This document shows positions 1-11,755 of a stretch of DNA of 64,000 bases, in pieces. Under the pieces are notes generated by a model. It worked only from the letters and a program-made list of their open reading frames with translations. It ran no database searches and was not told the origin of the DNA. This DNA is from Setophaga petechia (lineage: Eukaryota > Chordata > Aves > Passeriformes > Parulidae), in assembly GCA_024362935.1 (NCBI GenBank), contig JANCRA010000017.1, positions 434,001 to 498,000 of the forward strand, read 5' to 3'. Numbering within the stretch: position 1 is the stretch's first letter; every line of letters starts with the position of its first letter. The position numbers were made by a program, and so were the translations under genes.

Positions 1-32
1 AACAGTACTTTCCCACTCTCTTGCCTTTCCCT
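1..32. repeat. Right end of a monomer cut by the window edge
   Basis: These 32 bases match the terminal segment of every monomer (cagtactttcccactctc followed by ttgcctttccctt). They show that the array continues to the left of the window. Confidence 0.95.
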
Positions 33-890
33 TCACATTAATACTTGAAAGGAAGGCATCTTAGACAACTTTCTTTTTCTTGCTAGAAAACACTCTGCAG
101 CACGCTGTGCAACTTCTAGAACACGATAGGAGATGTTTAGTGAGGAGGAAGGTTTTCTCCTTGCGAGACATAATGAAAAAGTTTTTTTCTTAGATGTAGG
201 TGACAAGAAACACTTACTGCAGTGCACAGAAAAGGTAACTGCGAAACAGCATTGGGATTGTGTTAGCAGCTTGCAAAGTGCTAGAAAACAGTACTTTCCC
301 ACTCTCTTGCCTTTCCCTTCACATTAATACTTGAAAGGAAGGCGTGTTAGACAACTTGATTTTACTTTTTGCAAAACACACTGCAGCCCTCTGTGCAACT
401 TCTACAACACGATGGAAGTTGTTTAGTGAGCAGCAACGTTTTCCCCTTGCGAGACAAAGTGAAAAAGCTATTTGCTCAGATGTAGGTATCAAGAAACACT
501 TACTGCCGTGCACTGACAAGCTAATTGCTACACATCACTGGGATTGTGTTAGCAGCTTCCAAAGTGCTAGAGAACAGTACTTTCCCACTCTCTTGCCTTT
601 CCCTTCACATTAATACTTGAAAGGAAGGCGTGTTAGACAACTTTCTTTTACTTTTTGCAAAACACACTGCAGCCCTCTGTGCAACATCTACACATCGATG
701 GAAGTTGTTTAGTGAGCAGAAACGTTTTCCCCTTGCGAGACAAAGTGAAAAAGCTATTTGCTCAGATGTAGGTAACAAGAAACACTTACTGCCGTGCACT
801 GAAAAGCTAATTGCTACACAGCACTGGGATTGTGTTAGCAGCTTGCAAAGTGCTAGAAAACAGTACTTTCCCACTCTCTTGCCTTTCCCT

Positions 891-1172
891 TCACATTAAT
901 ACTTGAAAGGAAGGCGTCTTAGACAACTTTCTTTTTCTTGTTACAGAACACTCGGCAGCCCTCTGTGCAACTTGGAGAACACGATAGGAGATACTTAATG
1001 AGCAGGAAGTTTTTCTCCTTGCGAGACATAATGAAAAAGCTATTTGCTTTGATGTAGGTAACGAGAAACACTGCAGTGCACTGAAAAGCTAATTGCTACA
1101 CAGCACTGGGATTGTGTAAGCAGCTTGCAAAGTGATAGAAAACAGTACTTTCCCACTCTCTTGCCTTTCCCT
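891..1172. repeat. Short monomer s (282 bp)
   Basis: Reads aacgagaaacactgcagtgc where other monomers have aagaaacacttactgcagtg, a 4-bp loss, and has gctttgatgtagg in place of gcttagatgtagg. All 14 copies in the window share the loss and all are followed directly by m1 or an m1/m4 hybrid. It is a stable marker for the start of the shared cassette. Confidence 0.93.
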
Positions 1173-2605
1173 TCACATTAATACTTGAAAGGAAGGCGTG
1201 TTAGACAACTTGCTTTTTTTTGTTGCAGAAAACTCTGCAGCCCTCTGTGCAACATCTACAACACGATGGAAGTTGTTAAATGAGCAGGAAGGTTTTCTCC
1301 TTGCGAGACATAGTGAAAAAGCTATTTGCTTAGATGTAGGTGACAAGAGGCACTATCTACAGTGCACTGACAGGCTAATTGCTACACAGCACTGCGATTG
1401 TGTAAGCTGCTTAGAAACAGATAGAAAACAGTACCTTTCCACTCTCTTGCCTTTTCCATTCATTTTAACACTTGAAAGGAAGGCGTCTTAGACAACTTTC
1501 TTTTTCTTGTTGCAAAACACTCTGCAGACCTGCGTGCAACCTCTAGAACACGATGGGAAATGTTTCCTGAACAGGCACACAGTTTCTCCCTGCGCGATAT
1601 ACTGAAAAGGCTATTTGCTTCGAGGTTGGAAACAAGAGGCACATACTCCAATGCACTGCAAAGGTAATCTCTGTAGAACACTGGCATTTTGTAAGCAGAT
1701 TGCAAACTCAAAGAAAACAGTACCTTTCCACTCTCCTGCCTTTTCCATTGCCAATAACATTCAAAAGGAAGTCGTTTTGGACAACTTTCTCTTTCTTGTT
1801 GCAGAACACTCCACTGACAGGTGTGCAAACTCTAGTCGGGATAGGAGATGTTTTCTGAGCAGGCACAGTTTCTCCTTGCGAGAAACTGCGAAGAAGCTAT
1901 TTGCTTAGATGTAGGTGAGAAGACGCACTTACTGCAGTGCACTGACAAGCTAATTGCTACACAACACTGGGATTGTGTGCCAAGCTTGCAAACGGATAGA
2001 AAACAGTACCATTCCACTCTCCTGCCTTTTCTATTCACATTTCTATTTGAATGGAAGGAGTTTTGGACATCTTTCTTTTGCTTCTTGCAAAACACTCCCC
2101 ACACCAGCGTGCACCCTCCACAACAAGATGGGAGATGTTTTTTGAACTGGCACAGTTTCTCCTTGCGATACAGTGTAAAAGCTATTGGCTTAGATGTAGG
2201 TGACAAGAGGCACTATCTACAGTGGACTGCAAAGCTAATCGAAACACAACACTGGGATTGTGTGCCCAGCATGCAAAGTGATAGAAAACAGTACCTTTCG
2301 ACTCTCTTGCCTTTTCCATCCACATTAATACTTGAAAGGAAGGCGTCTTAGACAACTTTCTTTTTCTTGTTGAAAAAAACTCTGCAGCCCTCTGTGCAAC
2401 CTCCAGAACACGATGGAAGCTGTTTAGTGAGCAGGAAGGTTTTCTCCTTGCGAGACATAGTGAAAAAGCTATTTGCTTAGATGTAGGTGACAAGAAACAC
2501 TTACTGCAGTGCACTGAAAAGCTAATTGCTACACAGAACTGGGATTGTGTTAGCAGCTTCCAAAGTGATAGAAAACAGTACTTTCCCACTCTCTTGCCTT
2601 TTCCT
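891..2605. repeat. Shared cassette s-m1-m2-m3-m4-m5 (first of nine full copies)
   Basis: This 1715-bp string of six monomers is the common core of HORs A and B. Full copies start at 891, 4322, 8039, 15473, 19475, 24333, 27192, 32339 and 36341. Collapsed 855-bp copies (s, m1/m4 hybrid, m5) start at 22334, 41201, 49486, 54911 and 61766. Monomer lengths are 282, 287, 289, 286, 285 and 286. m2 to m4 are the most divergent monomers in the window (for example ccctgcgcgatatactg in m2 and ttctatttgaatggaagg in m4). Confidence 0.93.
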
Positions 2606-3177
2606 TCACATTAATACTTGAAAGGAAGGCGTGTTAGACAGCTTTCTCTTTCTTGTTACAGAACACTCTGCAGCCCTCTGTGCAACTTCTAGAACACGAT
2701 AGGAGACACTTAATGAGCAGGAAGGTTTTCTCCTTGCGAGACATAGTGAAAAAGCTATTTGCTTAGATGTAGGTGACAAGAAACACTTCCCGCAGTGCAC
2801 TGAAAAGCTTACTGCCACACAGCACTGCGATTGGGTTAGCAGCCTGCAAATTGCTAGAAAACAGTACTTTCCCACTCTCTTGCCTTTCGCTTCACATTAA
2901 TACTTGAAAGGAAGGCGTGTTAGACAACGTTCTTTAACTTTTTGCAAAACACTCTGCAGCCCTCTGTGCAAATTCTACAATACGATGGAAGTTGTTTAGC
3001 GAGCCGCAACATTTTCTCCTTGCGAGACAAAGTGAAAAAGCTATTTGCTTAGATGTAGGTAACAAGAAACACTTACTGCAGTGCACTGACAAGCTAATTG
3101 CTACACATCACTGGGATTGTGTTAGCAGCTTCCAAAGTGCTAGAGAACAGTACTTTCCCACTCTCTTGCCTTTCCCT

Positions 3178-3463
3178 TCACATTAATCCTTGAAAGAAAG
3201 GCGTCTTAGACAACTTTCTTTTTCTTGTTACAGAACACACTGCAGCCCTCTGTGCAACCTCTAGAACACGACAGGAGATGTTTAGTGAGTAGGAAGGTTT
3301 TCTCCTTGCGAGACATAGTGAAAAAGCTATTTGCTTAGATGTAGGTGACAAGAAACCCTTACTGCCTTGCACTGACAAGTTAATTGCTACACAGCACTGG
3401 GATTGTGTTAGCAGCCATCAAAGTGATAGAAAACAGTACTTTCCCACTCTCTTGCCTTTCCCT
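3178..3463. repeat. Hybrid monomer closing HOR A copy 1
   Basis: The left end (ccttgaaagaaagg) matches the monomer at 6609 in copy 2. The right part (cctctagaacacgacagg, then gtgagtaggaagg) matches the monomer at 6895. Between the two markers the sequence reads ttgttacagaacac, which neither parent has, so a short conversion tract or later change is also present. Net effect is loss of exactly one 286-bp monomer relative to copies 2 and 3. Confidence 0.85.
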
Positions 3464-6400
3464 TCACATTAATACTTGAAAGGAAGGCATCTTAGACAAC
3501 TTTCTTTTTCTTGCTAGAAAACACTCTGCAGCACGCTGTGCAACTTCTAGAACACGATAGGAGATGTTTAGTGAGGAGGAAGGTTTTCTCCTTGCGAGAC
3601 ATAATGAAAAAGTTTTTTTCTTAGATGTAGGTGACAAGAAACACTTACTGCAGTGCACAGAAAAGGTAACTGCGAAACAGCACTGGGATTGTGTTAGCAG
3701 CTTGCAAAGTGCTAGAAAACAGTACTTTCCCACTCTCTTGCCTTTCCCTTCACATTAATACTTGAAAGGAAGGCGTCTTAGACAACTTGATTTTACTTTT
3801 TGCAAAACACTCTGCAGCCCTCTGTGCAACTTCTACAACACGATGGAAGTTGTTTAGTGAGCAGCAACGTTTTCCCCTTGCGAGACAAAGTGAAAAAGCT
3901 ATTTGCTCAGATGTAGGTATCAAGAAACACTTACTGCCGTGCACTGACAAGCTAATTGCTACACATCACTGGTATTGTGTTAGCAGCTTCCAAAGTGCTA
4001 GAGAACAGTACTTTCCCACTCTCTTGCCTTTCCCTTCACATTAATACTTGAAAGGAAGGCGTGTTAGACAACTTTCTTTTACTTTTTGCAAAACACACTG
4101 CAGCCCTCTGTGCAACATCTACACATCGATGGAAGTTGTTTAGTGAGCAGAAACGTTTTCCCCTTGCGAGACAAAGTGAAAAAGCTATTTGCTCAGATGT
4201 AGGTAACAAGAAACACTTACTGCCGTGCACTGAAAAGCTAATTGCTACACAGCACTGGGATTGTGTTAGCAGCTTGCAAAGTGCTAGAAAACAGTACTTT
4301 CCCACTCTCTTGCCTTTCCCTTCACATTAATACTTGAAAGGAAGGCGTCTTAGACAACTTTCTTTTTCTTGTTACAGAACACTCTGCAGCCCTCTGTGCA
4401 ACTTCGAGAACACGATAGGAGATACTTAATGAGCAGGAAGTTTTTCTCCTTGCGAGACATAATGAAAAAGCTATTTGCTTTGATGTAGGTAACGAGAAAC
4501 ACTGCAGTGCACTGAAAAGCTAATTGCTACACAGCACTGGGATTGTGTAAGCAGCTTTCAAAGTGATAGAAAGCAGTACTTTCCCACTCTCTTGCCTTTC
4601 CCTTCACATTAATACTTGAAAGGAAGGCGTGTTAGACAACTTGCTTTTTTTTGTTGCAGAAAACTCTGCAGCCCTCTGTGCAACATCTACAACACGATGG
4701 AAGTTGTTAAATGAGCAGGAAGGTTTTCTCCTTGCGAGACATAGTGAAAAAGCTATTTGCTTAGATGTAGGTGACAAGAGGCACTATCTACAGTGCACTG
4801 ACAGGCTAATTGCTACACAGCACTGCGATTGTGTAAGCTGCTTAGAAACAGATAGAAAACAGTACCTTTCCACTCTCTTGCCTTTTCCATTCATTTTAAC
4901 ACTTGAAAGGAAGGCGTCTTAGACAACTTTCTTTTTCTTGTTGCAAAACACTCTGCAGACCTGCGTGCAACCTCTAGAACACGATGGGAAATGTTTCCTG
5001 AACAGGCACACAGTTTCTCCCTGCGCGATATACTGAAAAGGCTATTTGCTTCGAGGTTGGAAACAAGAGGCACATACTCCAATGCACTGCAAAGGTAATC
5101 TCTGTAGAACACTGGCATTTTGTAAGCAGATTGCAAACTCAAAGAAAACAGTACCTTTCCACTCTCCTGCCTTTTCCATTGCCAATAACATTCAAAAGGA
5201 AGTCGTTTTGGACAACTTTCTCTTTCTTGTTGCAGAACACTCCACTGACAGGTGTGCAAACTCTAGTCGGGATAGGAGATGTTTTCTGAGCAGGCACAGT
5301 TTCTCCTTGCGAGAAACTGCGAAGAAGCTATTTGCTTAGATGTAGGTGAGAAGACGCACTTACTGCAGTGCACTGACAAGCTAATTGCTACACAACACTG
5401 GGATTGTGTGCCAAGCTTGCAAACGGATAGAAAACAGTACCATTCCACTCTCCTGCCTTTTCTATTCACATTTCTATTTGAATGGAAGGAGTTTTGGACA
5501 TCTTTCTTTTGCTTCTTGCAAAACACTCCCCACACCAGCGTGCACCCTCCACAACAAGATGGGAGATGTTTTTTGAACTGGCACAGTTTCTCCTTGCGAT
5601 ACAGTGTAAAAGCTATTGGCTTAGATGTAGGTGACAAGAGGCACTATCTACAGTGGACTGCAAAGCTAATCGAAACACAACACTGGGATTGTGTGCCCAG
5701 CATGCAAAGTGATAGAAAACAGTACCTTTCGACTCTCTTGCCTTTTCCATCCACATTAATACATGAAAGGAAGGCGTCTTAGACAACTTTCTTTTTCTTG
5801 TTGAAAAAAACTCTGCAGCCCTTTGTGCAACCTCCAGAACACGATGGAAGCTGTTTAGTGAGCAGGAAGGTTTTCTCCTTGCGAGACATAGTGAAAAAGC
5901 TATTTGCTTAGATGTAGGTGACAAGAAACACTTACTGCAGTGCACTGAAAAGCTAATTGCTACACAGAACTGGGATTGTGTTAGCAGCTTCCAAAGTGAT
6001 AGAAAACAGTACTTTCCCACTCTCTTGCCTTTTCCTTCACATTAATACTTGAAAGGAAGGCGTGTTAGACAGCTTTCTCTTTCTTGTTACAGAACACTCT
6101 GCAGCCCTCTGTGCAACTTCTAGAACACGATAGGAGACACTTAATGAGCAGGAAGGTTTTCTCCTTGCGAGACATAGTGAAAAAGCTATTTGCTTAGATG
6201 TAGGTGACAAGAAACACTTCCCGCAGTGCACTGAAAAGCTTACTGCCACACAGCACTGCGATTGGGTTAGCAGCCTGCAAATTGCTAGAAAACAGTACTT
6301 TCCCACTCTCTTGCCTTTCGCTTCACATTAATACTTGAAAGGAAGGCGTGTTAGACAACGTTCTTTAACTTTTTGCAAAACACTCTGCAGCCCTCTGTGC

Positions 6401-7180
6401 AAATTCTACAATACGATGGAAGTTGTTTAGCGAGCCGCAACATTTTCTCCTTGCGAGACAAAGTGAAAAAGCTATTTGCTTAGATGTAGGTAACAAGAAA
6501 CACTTACTGCAGTGCACAGACAAGCTAATTGCTACACATCACTGGGATTGTGTTAGCAGCTTCCAAAGTGCTAGAGAACAGTACTTTCCCACTCTCTTGC
6601 CTTTCCCTTCACATTAATCCTTGAAAGAAAGGCGTCTTAGACAACTTTCTTTTACTTTTTGCAAAACACACTGCAGCCCTCTGTGCAACTTCTACAACAC
6701 GATGGAAGTTGTTTAGTGAGCAGCAACGTTTTCAACTTGCGAGACATAGTGAAAAAGGTATTTGCTTAGATGTAGGTAACAAGAAACACTTACTGCAGTG
6801 CACTGAAAAGCTAATTGCTACACAGCACTGGGATTGTGTAAGCAGCTTGCCAAGTGATAGAAAACAGTAATTTCCCACTCTCTTGCCTTTCCCTTCACAT
6901 TAATACTTGAAAGGAAGGCGTGTTAGACAACTTTCTTTTTCTTGTTGCAAAACACACTGCAGCCCTCTGTGCAACCTCTAGAACACGACAGGAGATGTTT
7001 AGTGAGTAGGAAGGTTTTCTCCTTGCGAGACATAGTGAAAAAGCTATTTGCTTAGATGTAGGTGACAAGAAACACTTACTGCCTTGCACTGACTAGCTAA
7101 TTGCTACACAGCACTGGGATTGTGTTAGCAGCCATCAAAGTGATAGAAAACAGTACTTTCCCACTCTCTTGCCTTTCCCT
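3464..7180. repeat. HOR A copy 2, 13 monomers (3717 bp)
   Basis: Monomers start at 3464, 3750, 4036, 4322 (s), 4604 (m1), 4891, 5180, 5466, 5751, 6037, 6323, 6609 and 6895. It matches copy 1 monomer by monomer, plus one extra monomer near the right end. Differences from copy 1 are few. Examples are gcgtcttag instead of gcgtgttag near 3774 and a stray t in tggtattgtg near 3972. Confidence 0.95.
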
Positions 7181-10100
7181 TCACATTAATACTTGAAAGG
7201 AAGGCATCTTAGACAACTTTCTTTTTCTTGCTAGAAAACACTCTGCAGCACGCTGTGCAACTTCTAGAACACGATAGGAGATGTTTAGTGAGGAGGAAGG
7301 TTTTCTCCTTGCGAGACATAATGAAAAAGTTTTTTTCTTAGATGTAGGTGACAAGAAACACTTACTGCAGTGCACAGAAAAGGTAACTGCGAAACAGCAC
7401 TGGGATTGTGTTAGCAGCTTGCAAAGTGCTAGAAAACAGTACTTTCCCACTCTCTTGCCTTTCCCTTCACATTAATACTTGAAAGGAAGGCGTGTTAGAC
7501 AACTTGATTTTACTTTTTGCAAAACACACTGCAGCCCTCTGTGCAACTTCTACAACACGATGGAAGTTGTTTAGTGAGCAGCAACGTTTTCCCCTTGCGA
7601 GACAAAGTTAAAAAGCTATTTGCTCAGATGTAGGTATCAAGAAACACTTACTGCCGTGCACTGACAAGCTAATTGCTACACATCACTGGGATTGTGTTAG
7701 CAGCTTCCAAAGTGCTAGAGAACAGTACTTTCCCACTCTCTTGCCTTTCCCTTCACATTAATTCTTGAAAGGAAGGCGTGTTAGACAACTTTCTTTTACT
7801 TTTTGCAAAACACACTGCAGCCCTCTGTGCAACATCTACACATCGATGGAAGTTGTTTAGTGAGCAGAAACGTTTTCCCCTTGCGAGACAAAGTGAAAAA
7901 GCTATTTGCTCAGATGTAGGTAACAAGAAACACTTACTGCCGTGCACTGAAAAGCTAATTGCTACACAGCACTGGGATTGTGTTAGCAGCTTGCAAAGTG
8001 CTAGAAAACAGTACTTTCCCACTCTCTTGCCTTTCCCTTCACATTAATACTTGAAAGGAAGGCGTCTTAGACAACTTTCTTTTTCTTGTTACAGAACACT
8101 CTGCAGCCCTCTGTGCAACTTCGAGAACACGATAGGAGATACTTAATGAGCAGGAAGTTTTTCTCCTTGCGAGACATAATGAAAAAGCTATTTGCTTTGA
8201 TGTAGGTAACGAGAAACACTGCAGTGCACTGAAAAGCTAATTGCTACACAGCACTGGGATTGTGTAAGCAGCTTTCAAAGTGATAGAAAGCAGTACTTTC
8301 CCACTCTCTTGCCTTTCCCTTCACATTAATACTTGAAAGGAAGGCGTGTTAGACAACTTGCTTTTTTTTGTTGCAGAAAACTCTGCAGCCCTCTGTGCAA
8401 CATCTACAACACGATGGAAGTTGTTAAATGAGCAGGAAGGTTTTCTCCTTGCGAGACATAGTGAAAAAGCTATTTGCTTAGATGTAGGTGACAAGAGGCA
8501 CTATCTACAGTGCACTGACAGGCTAATTGCTACACAGCACTGCGATTGTGTAAGCTGCTTAGAAACAGATAGAAAACAGTACCTTTCCACTCTCTTGCCT
8601 TTTCCATTCATTTTAACACTTGAAAGGAAGGCGTCTTAGACAACTTTCTTTTTCTTGTTGCAAAACACTCTGCAGACCTGCGTGCAACCTCTAGAACACG
8701 ATGGGAAATGTTTCCTGAACAGGCACACAGTTTCTCCCTGCGCGATATACTGAAAAGGCTATTTGCTTCGAGGTTGGAAACAAGAGGCACATACTCCAAT
8801 GCACTGCAAAGGTAATCTCTGTAGAACACTGGCATTTTGTAAGCAGATTGCAAACTCAAAGAAAACAGTACCTTTCCACTCTCCTGCCTTTTCCATTGCC
8901 AATAACATTCAAAAGGAAGTCGTTTTGGACAACTTTCTCTTTCTTGTTGCAGAACACTCCACTGACAGGTGTGCAAACTCTAGTCGGGATAGGAGATGTT
9001 TTCTGAGCAGGCACAGTTTCTCCTTGCGAGAAACTGCGAAGAAGCTATTTGCTTAGATGTAGGTGAGAAGACGCACTTACTGCAGTGCACTGACAAGCTA
9101 ATTGCTACACAACACTGGGATTGTGTGCCAAGCTTGCAAACGGATAGAAAACAGTACCATTCCACTCTCCTGCCTTTTCTATTCACATTTCTATTTGAAT
9201 GGAAGGAGTTTTGGACATCTTTCTTTTGCTTCTTGCAAAACACTCCCCACACCAGCGTGCACCCTCCACAACAAGATGGGAGATGTTTTTTGAACTGGCA
9301 CAGTTTCTCCTTGCGATACAGTGTAAAAGCTATTGGCTTAGATGTAGGTGACAAGAGGCACTATCTACAGTGGACTGCAAAGCTAATCGAAACACAACAC
9401 TGGGATTGTGTGCCCAGCATGCAAAGTGATAGAAAACAGTACCTTTCGACTCTCTTGCCTTTTCCATCCACATTAATACATGAAAGGAAGGCGTCTTAGA
9501 CAACTTTCTTTTTCTTGTTGAAAAAAACTCTGCAGCCCTTTGTGCAACCTCCAGAACACGATGGAAGCTGTTTAGTGAGCAGGAAGGTTTTCTCCTTGCG
9601 AGACATAGTGAAAAAGCTATTTGCTTAGATGTAGGTGACAAGAAACACTTACTGCAGTGCACTGAAAAGCTAATTGCTACACAGAACTGGGATTGTGTTA
9701 GCAGCTTCCAAAGTGATAGAAAACAGTACTTTCCCACTCTCTTGCCTTTTCCTTCACATTAATACTTGAAAGGAAGGCGTGTTAGACAGCTTTCTCTTTC
9801 TTGTTACAGAACACTCTGCAGCCCTCTGTGCAACTTCTAGAACACGATAGGAGACACTTAATGAGCAGGAAGGTTTTCTCCTTGCGAGACATAGTGAAAA
9901 AGCTATTTGCTTAGATGTAGGTGACAAGAAACACTTCCCGCAGTGCACTGAAAAGCTTACTGCCACACAGCACTGCGATTGGGTTAGCAGCCTGCAAATT
10001 GCTAGAAAACAGTACTTTCCCACTCTCTTGCCTTTCGCTTCACATTAATACTTGAAAGGAAGGCGTGTTAGACAACGTTCTTTAACTTTTTGCAAAACAC

Positions 10101-10897
10101 TCTGCAGCCCTCTGTGCAAATTCTACAATACGATGGAAGTTGTTTAGCGAGCCGCAACATTTTCTCCTTGCGAGACAAAGTGAAAAAGCTATTTGCTTAG
10201 ATGTAGGTAACAAGAAACACTTACTGCAGTGCACCGACAAGCTAATTGCTACACATCACTGGGATTGTGTTAGCAGCTTCCAAAGTGCTAGAGAACAGTA
10301 CTTTCCCACTCTCTTGCCTTTCCCTTCACATTAATCCTTGAAAGAAAGGCGTCTTAGACAACTTTCTTTTACTTTTTGCAAAACACACTGCAGCCCTCTG
10401 TGCAACTTCTACAACACGATGGAAGTTGTTTAGTGAGCAGCAACGTTTTCAACTTGCGAGACATAGTGAAAAAGGTATTTGCTTAGATGTAGGTAACAAG
10501 AAACACTTACTGCAGTGCACTGAAAAGCTAATTGCTACACAGCACTGGGATTGTGTAAGCAGCTTGCCAAGTGATAGAAAACAGTAATTTCCCACTCTCT
10601 TGCCTTTCCCTTCACATTAATACTTGAAAGGAAGGCGTGTTAGACAACTTTCTTTTTCTTGTTGCAAAACACACTGCAGCCCTCTGTGCAACCTCTAGAA
10701 CACGACAGGAGATGTTTAGTGAGTAGGAAGGTTTTCTCCTTGCGAGACATAGTGAAAAAGCTATTTGCTTAGATGTAGGTGACAAGAAACACTTACTGCC
10801 TTGCACTGACTAGCTAATTGCTACACAGCACTGGGATTGTGTTAGCAGCCATCAAAGTGATAGAAAACAGTACTTTCCCACTCTCTTGCCTTTCCCT
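7181..10897. repeat. HOR A copy 3, 13 monomers (3717 bp)
   Basis: Same length and order as copy 2; monomers start at 7181, 7467, 7753, 8039 (s), 8321 (m1), 8608, 8897, 9183, 9468, 9754, 10040, 10326 and 10612. It shares with the following fragment (copy 4) the variants caaagttaaaaagc near 7604 and attaattcttgaaagg near 7759. Copies 1 and 2 lack both, so copies 3 and 4 look like the most recent duplicates. Confidence 0.95.
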
Positions 10898-11755
10898 TCA
10901 CATTAATACTTGAAAGGAAGGCATCTTAGACAACTTTCTTTTTCTTGCTAGAAAACACTCTGCAGCACGCTGTGCAACTTCTAGAACACGATAGGAGATG
11001 TTTAGTGAGGAGGAAGGTTTTCTCCTTGCGAGACATAATGAAAAAGTTTTTTTCTTAGATGTAGGTGACAAGAAACACTTACTGCAGTGCACAGAAAAGG
11101 TAACTGCGAAACAGCACTGGGATTGTGTTAGCAGCTTGCAAAGTGCTAGAAAACAGTACTTTCCCACTCTCTTGCCTTTCCCTTCACATTAATACTTGAA
11201 AGGAAGGCGTGTTAGACAACTTGATTTTACTTTTTGCAAAACACACTGCAGCCCTCTGTGCAACTTCTACAACACGATGGAAGTTGTTTAGTGAGCAGCA
11301 ACGTTTTCCCCTTGCGAGACAAAGTTAAAAAGCTATTTGCTCAGATGTAGGTATCAAGAAACACTTACTGCCGTGCACTGACAAGCTAATTGCTACACAT
11401 CACTGGGATTGTGTTAGCAGCTTCCAAAGTGCTAGAGAACAGTACTTTCCCACTCTCTTGCCTTTCCCTTCACATTAATTCTTGAAAGGAAGGCGTGTTA
11501 GACAACTTTCTTTTACTTTTTGCAAAACACACTGCAGCCCTCTGTGCAACATCTACACATCGATGGAAGTTGTTTAGTGAGCAGAAACGTTTTCCCCTTG
11601 CGAGACAAAGTGAAAAAGCTATTTGCTCAGATGTAGGTAACAAGAAACACTTACTGCCGTGCATTGAAAAGCTAATTGCTACACAGCACTGGGATTGTGT
11701 TAGCAGCTTGCAAAGTGCTAGAAAACAGTACTTTCCCACTCTCTTGCCTTTCCCT
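10898..11755. repeat. HOR A copy 4, first three monomers only
   Basis: Monomers at 10898, 11184 and 11470 correspond to the first three of copy 3, including its private variants. The next monomer is not s but a z-like one, so the fragment stops where s, m1 to m5 would be expected. This is the right edge of domain A. Confidence 0.93.

Larger units (their letters stand above)
33..3463. repeat. HOR A copy 1, 12 monomers (3431 bp)
   Basis: Monomers start at 33, 319, 605, 891 (s), 1173 (m1), 1460 (m2), 1749 (m3), 2035 (m4), 2320 (m5), 2606 (z-like), 2892 (x1-like) and 3178 (hybrid). The first monomer carries aaaaagtttttttcttag in place of the usual aaaaagctatttgcttag, a marker that recurs at the start of each A copy. 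This copy is one monomer shorter than the next two, because its last monomer is a fusion of two that are separate in copies 2 and 3. Confidence 0.95.

Noticed and set aside
33..302. Open frames of about 89 codons on the - strand in many monomers, with recurrent cysteines
   Set aside because: Each begins and ends at fixed points of the 286-bp repeat and cannot continue into the next monomer because of the frame shift. Many monomers have the frame shortened by substitutions. No known family is recognisable.
1848..2351. A 167-codon open frame on the + strand across m3-m4, present in nine copies
   Set aside because: The nine copies are copies of the same HOR segment, so their agreement reflects homogenisation and not selection on a protein. 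There is no domain, codon bias or start context, and one copy (37298) is frameshifted by a 1-bp loss.
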